Assembly: GCA_002718345.1 (NCBI GenBank)
Contig: PBDA01000053.1
Span: 1 to 36,781 of the forward strand
Reading direction: 5' to 3'
DNA: 36,781 bases
Source: Rhodospirillaceae bacterium
GTDB lineage: Bacteria; Pseudomonadota; Gammaproteobacteria; Steroidobacterales; Rariloculaceae
The position numbers and the translations under genes were made by a program. Every line of letters starts with the position of its first letter. The first letter of the stretch is position 1. The notes under the pieces are model-generated. The model worked only from the letters and a program-made list of their open reading frames with translations, made no database searches and had not been told where the DNA came from. Shown here piece by piece: positions 33,743-36,781 of the stretch.

Positions 33743-36700
33743 ATGACTCTAAGTCGCAACATTAAGCCGGGGGACGTGTTTCCACCAGCACAAGGTTTGT
33801 ACTCTCCAGAGCAGGAGCGGGATAGCTGTGGCGTTGGATTCATAGCTCATGTAAAAGGTCAAGCTAGCCATCAAATAATTTCTGACGCTGAATATTTGTT
33901 GTGCCAGATGGATCATCGAGGCGCTAGAGGTGCTGAGGAAAATTCGGGTGATGGAGCTGGAATCTTAACAGCACTTCCTCAAAAATTTTTAACCCGTGTG
34001 GCGCAGGAAGAATTTGGTTTTGATCTTCCCAAGCCTGGTAAGTTTTCAGCCGGCATAGTTTTTCTGCCAACAGATGACGTTGAAAGAGATTTCTGCAAAA
34101 AAGAGTTTGAGAGGATTTGTGAAGAAGAGGGGCAGTCTTTAGTAGGTTGGCGTAGTGTGCCCACAAATTCTAAGAAGTCTGGTCTCGGACCAACAGCATT
34201 GGCAGCTGCTCCGAAAATTGAACAAGTATTTGTTGAAGCAGAAGGTGGTCTTGAGGGAGATTCTTTTGAGCGCAAGTTATACCTTATACGCAAGAGAGCA
34301 AGCCATCTTTTAAGATCGAACATAGACTTAGAGCAAGCCAAGGCATTCTACGTTTGCAGCCTGTCTACAAAGGTAATTATTTATAAAGGCATGTTAACGC
34401 CTAGTCAGCTATTACCCTATTTTCCGGATCTGCGTGAAAGTGATTATGAGACACACTTAGCAATGGTGCACTCGCGATTCTCAACGAATACTTTCCCAAG
34501 CTGGGACCGTGCTCAACCCAATCGTTTTATGTCCCACAATGGTGAAATTAATACTTTGCGTGGAAATGTTAATTGGATGACAGCACGCGAAGGTGTTTTT
34601 CAAAGCAAATTATTTGGAGAGTCTATAAAAGGGCTGTTTCCGGTAGTGGAACCAGATTGTTCTGACTCTGGAGTATTCGATAATGCACTAGAATTTTTGC
34701 TTATGACAGGTCGGACACTCCAGGAGTCGGTCATGATGATGGTCCCTGAGGCTTGGCAAAAAAACGAGCTAATGACCACAGAAAAAAGAGATTTTTATGA
34801 ATTTCATTCCTGTGCAATGGAACCATGGGATGGCCCAGCCTCAATAGCTTTTACTGATGGCAACTATATTGGCGCAGTCCTAGATCGAAATGGACTTCGC
34901 CCTAGTCGTTATTACCTAACTCATGATGACCGTGTAATCATGGCTAGTGAAGTGGGAGTCTTGCCAATTGAGCCTGACATGGTGAAATTTAAGGGTCGCT
35001 TGGAGCCTGGCAAAATGTTTCTTATAGATTTTGTAGCAGGTCGACTGGTACCAGATGAAGAGCTTAAACAAGAATTCGCAAATAGAGAACCCTATGGGGA
35101 GTGGCTGGATGAAGAAAGGTTATCACTCCAAGATTTATTACCAGAACCTAAAGCCTTAGGACTTGACCAAGAAACACTGTTGTCTCGGATGCAGGCGTTC
35201 GGTTACACAGTTGAAACAATGCAATTCATGCTAAAACCTCTAATTGAGCAGCTTCGCGATCCGGTAGGCTCGATGGGAAATGATTCCGCACTTGCATGTT
35301 TGAGCGACAAACCTCGTTTGCTGTATGACTATTTCAAACAACTTTTTGCTCAAGTTACAAATCCTCCGATAGATTCCATTCGAGAAGAGATCATTATGTC
35401 GTTGGAATGTTATATAGGGCCAGAACCGAATCTCTTGGAGATTACTAGGCAGCATGCTCACAGGCTTCGACTCCGACATCCAATACTTTCCAATGAAGAA
35501 CTTGCGGCCATCAAATATATGGACTATCGCGGCTGGAAATCGACAACAATTGACATAACTTTTGATCGTCAAAAGGATAATGGCGGGATGATTCATGCTT
35601 TGGACAGAATTTGCTTCGAGGCAGAAGAGGCTATCGACGAAGGTTATAGTCTCATAGTTCTATCAGATCGATTGATGGGCTTGGATCGAGTAGCTACAAG
35701 TGCCTTGGCAGCTTGCGGGGCAGTTCACCATCATCTTGTAAGGCGTGCAAAACGTAGCCGTATTGGTTTAGTTATAGAGACAGGTGAAGCGCGAGAGGTA
35801 CATCATCATTGTTTGTTAATAGGATATGGAGCCGATGCAATCAATCCATACGTAGCATTTGAAGCGCTTTGGCAGGCAAGGCTAGATGGTCTGTTAGGTG
35901 AAGAATACGATACTGAAGACTCAGTTGTGGCTGCATACCGTAAAGGTGTCGCTAAGGGCATGTTGAAGGTCATGGCAAAGATGGGGATTTCTACCCTTCA
36001 ATCTTATAAGGGTGCCCAGATCTTTGAGGCCGTAGGCCTTTCTGAGGCTGTAATTGAACGTTGTTTCGTAGGGACATCAAGCCGATTAAAAGGTGTTGGT
36101 TTTGAAGTTCTGGAGCACGAGGCTCTTAGAAGACATGAGTTGGGGTATCCTGAGAAAATCCAAAATCAGCTTAAAACTCTGCCAAATCCTGGTGAATTTC
36201 ACTGGCGTAGTACAGGTGAAAAACACGGTTGGGATCCCATTGTCATTTCTTCTCTGCAGGCAGCAGCAAGATCTAGCGATGAGAGTATTTATGATAAGTT
36301 TGCAAAACAGGCGAATGACGAGGCAAGGGCAAACTGTACTCTTCGAGGCCTGCTTAGATTTAAAGTCGGTGAGCAGAAGCCTGTTCGGCTGAAGCAAGTA
36401 GAACCTGCCCAGGAAATTGTCAAGAGATTTTGCACAGGTGCAATGAGCTTTGGTTCCATTTCGGCTGAAGCACATGAAGCATTGGCTATAGCGCTAAATC
36501 GACTAGGAGGTAAAAGTAATACAGGTGAAGGTGGTGAAGATCCAGAGCGTTTTAAAACATTGCCATCAGGGGATTCAAGACGCTCAGCTATCAAGCAGGT
36601 AGCATCTGGTCGCTTTGGGGTAACAATTTGGTATCTTAGTAATGCCGATGAATTACAGATTAAGATGGCTCAAGGCGCTAAGCCTGGTGAAGGCGGCGAA

Positions 36701-36781
36701 CTTCCGGGTCGTAAAGTTGATGAGATCATTGCAAGAATCCGGTATTCAACCCCAGGAGTGGGATTGATTAGTCCGCCGCCA
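33743..36781 (+). CDS. gltB: Glutamate synthase large subunit, N-terminal part (3' end outside window)
   Basis: ATG 33743 has AAGGG five bases upstream and opens a frame of 1013 codons that runs off the window. After a 28-residue propeptide, C29 in DSCGVGFIAHVKG is the expected N-terminal nucleophile of the glutamine amidotransferase domain, supported by QMDHRGARGAEENSGDGAGIL and SRFSTNTFPSWDRAQPNR. A central domain follows, then the start of the FMN-binding synthase domain (GAMSFGSISAEAHEALA, NTGEGGEDP, QGAKPGEGGELPG). It transfers the amide of glutamine to 2-oxoglutarate. The N-terminus and RGARGAEENSGDGAG segment resemble the cyanobacterial/Bacteroidetes-like type more than E. coli GltB. 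The cofactor (NADPH or ferredoxin) cannot be decided here. Confidence 0.96.
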   Translation, partial: MTLSRNIKPGDVFPPAQGLYSPEQERDSCGVGFIAHVKGQASHQIISDAEYLLCQMDHRGARGAEENSGDGAGILTALPQKFLTRVAQEEFGFDLPKPGKFSAGIVFLPTDDVERDFCKKEFERICEEEGQSLVGWRSVPTNSKKSGLGPTALAAAPKIEQVFVEAEGGLEGDSFERKLYLIRKRASHLLRSNIDLEQAKAFYVCSLSTKVIIYKGMLTPSQLLPYFPDLRESDYETHLAMVHSRFSTNTFPSWDRAQPNRFMSHNGEINTLRGNVNWMTAREGVFQSKLFGESIKGLFPVVEPDCSDSGVFDNALEFLLMTGRTLQESVMMMVPEAWQKNELMTTEKRDFYEFHSCAMEPWDGPASIAFTDGNYIGAVLDRNGLRPSRYYLTHDDRVIMASEVGVLPIEPDMVKFKGRLEPGKMFLIDFVAGRLVPDEELKQEFANREPYGEWLDEERLSLQDLLPEPKALGLDQETLLSRMQAFGYTVETMQFMLKPLIEQLRDPVGSMGNDSALACLSDKPRLLYDYFKQLFAQVTNPPIDSIREEIIMSLECYIGPEPNLLEITRQHAHRLRLRHPILSNEELAAIKYMDYRGWKSTTIDITFDRQKDNGGMIHALDRICFEAEEAIDEGYSLIVLSDRLMGLDRVATSALAACGAVHHHLVRRAKRSRIGLVIETGEAREVHHHCLLIGYGADAINPYVAFEALWQARLDGLLGEEYDTEDSVVAAYRKGVAKGMLKVMAKMGISTLQSYKGAQIFEAVGLSEAVIERCFVGTSSRLKGVGFEVLEHEALRRHELGYPEKIQNQLKTLPNPGEFHWRSTGEKHGWDPIVISSLQAAARSSDESIYDKFAKQANDEARANCTLRGLLRFKVGEQKPVRLKQVEPAQEIVKRFCTGAMSFGSISAEAHEALAIALNRLGGKSNTGEGGEDPERFKTLPSGDSRRSAIKQVASGRFGVTIWYLSNADELQIKMAQGAKPGEGGELPGRKVDEIIARIRYSTPGVGLISPPP

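Noticed and set aside
33661-33843. 60-codon minus-strand frame across the gltB leader
   Set aside because: It overlaps the GC-rich leader and gltB start; openness reflects GC-rich composition.
1-36781. CRISPR arrays, insertion sequences, complete tRNA or rRNA genes
   Set aside because: Looked for regularly spaced repeats, transposase motifs and cloverleaf patterns; none convincing was seen.

Overview
The window looks like the chromosome of a moderately AT-rich gammaproteobacterium, probably a free-living aquatic or marine type. Two gene neighbourhoods point there. One is the divergent pair smg-topA-tsaC-aroE and def-fmt-rsmB, which is the gammaproteobacterial smf/smg/yrdD/tsaC/aroE versus def/fmt/rsmB locus. 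The other is the DUF4390-ntrY-ntrX cluster downstream of rsmB. The family could not be fixed from sequence alone.

Layout. Bases 1-1660 are a strikingly AT-rich accessory segment. It holds the 3' end of a C5 cytosine DNA methyltransferase, a tail-to-tail HNH (endonuclease VII-like) nuclease that is probably its restriction partner, a 47-codon stub resembling the N-terminus of another HNH restriction enzyme, a doubtful small membrane protein, and a tRNA 3'-end-like remnant that could mark an integration boundary. Bases 1660-4160 carry an FAD monooxygenase, a zinc-ribbon SAM methyltransferase and a conserved protein of unknown function. From about 4.2 kb the window is core genome: xthA and prlC (coupled, minus), gor (plus), aroE, tsaC, topA and smg (minus), then a long plus-strand operon def-fmt-rsmB-DUF4390-ntrY-ntrX.

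The minus-strand group priA-argS-SPOR protein meets ntrX tail to tail. Divergent from priA runs pntA-pntB followed by a lipoprotein with two carboxymuconolactone-decarboxylase (CMD) domains, then a solitary HNH protein and a fructosamine-kinase-like gene. On the minus strand follow a thiolase and a sodium:alanine (AGCS) symporter. The window ends inside gltB, which has a consensus -10 box and a GC-rich, hairpin-rich leader.

How the genes work together. The core genes cover translation start and maturation (def, fmt, rsmB, tsaC, argS), DNA maintenance (topA, priA, xthA), redox and nitrogen balance (gor, pntAB, gltB; NADPH made by PntAB could feed Gor and, if NADPH-dependent, GltB) and membrane signalling (NtrY/NtrX).

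Most noteworthy points: ntrX is split by one extra T in a run of nine Ts, and its AAA+ domain has lost key ATPase and sigma-54-contact residues; the gltB leader looks like a structured regulatory RNA; the left edge holds an R-M pair beside nuclease and tRNA-like debris; a tandem-CMD lipoprotein follows pntAB; and the AGCS transporter has an extra domain of about 85 residues. No complete tRNA, rRNA, CRISPR array or insertion sequence was found.
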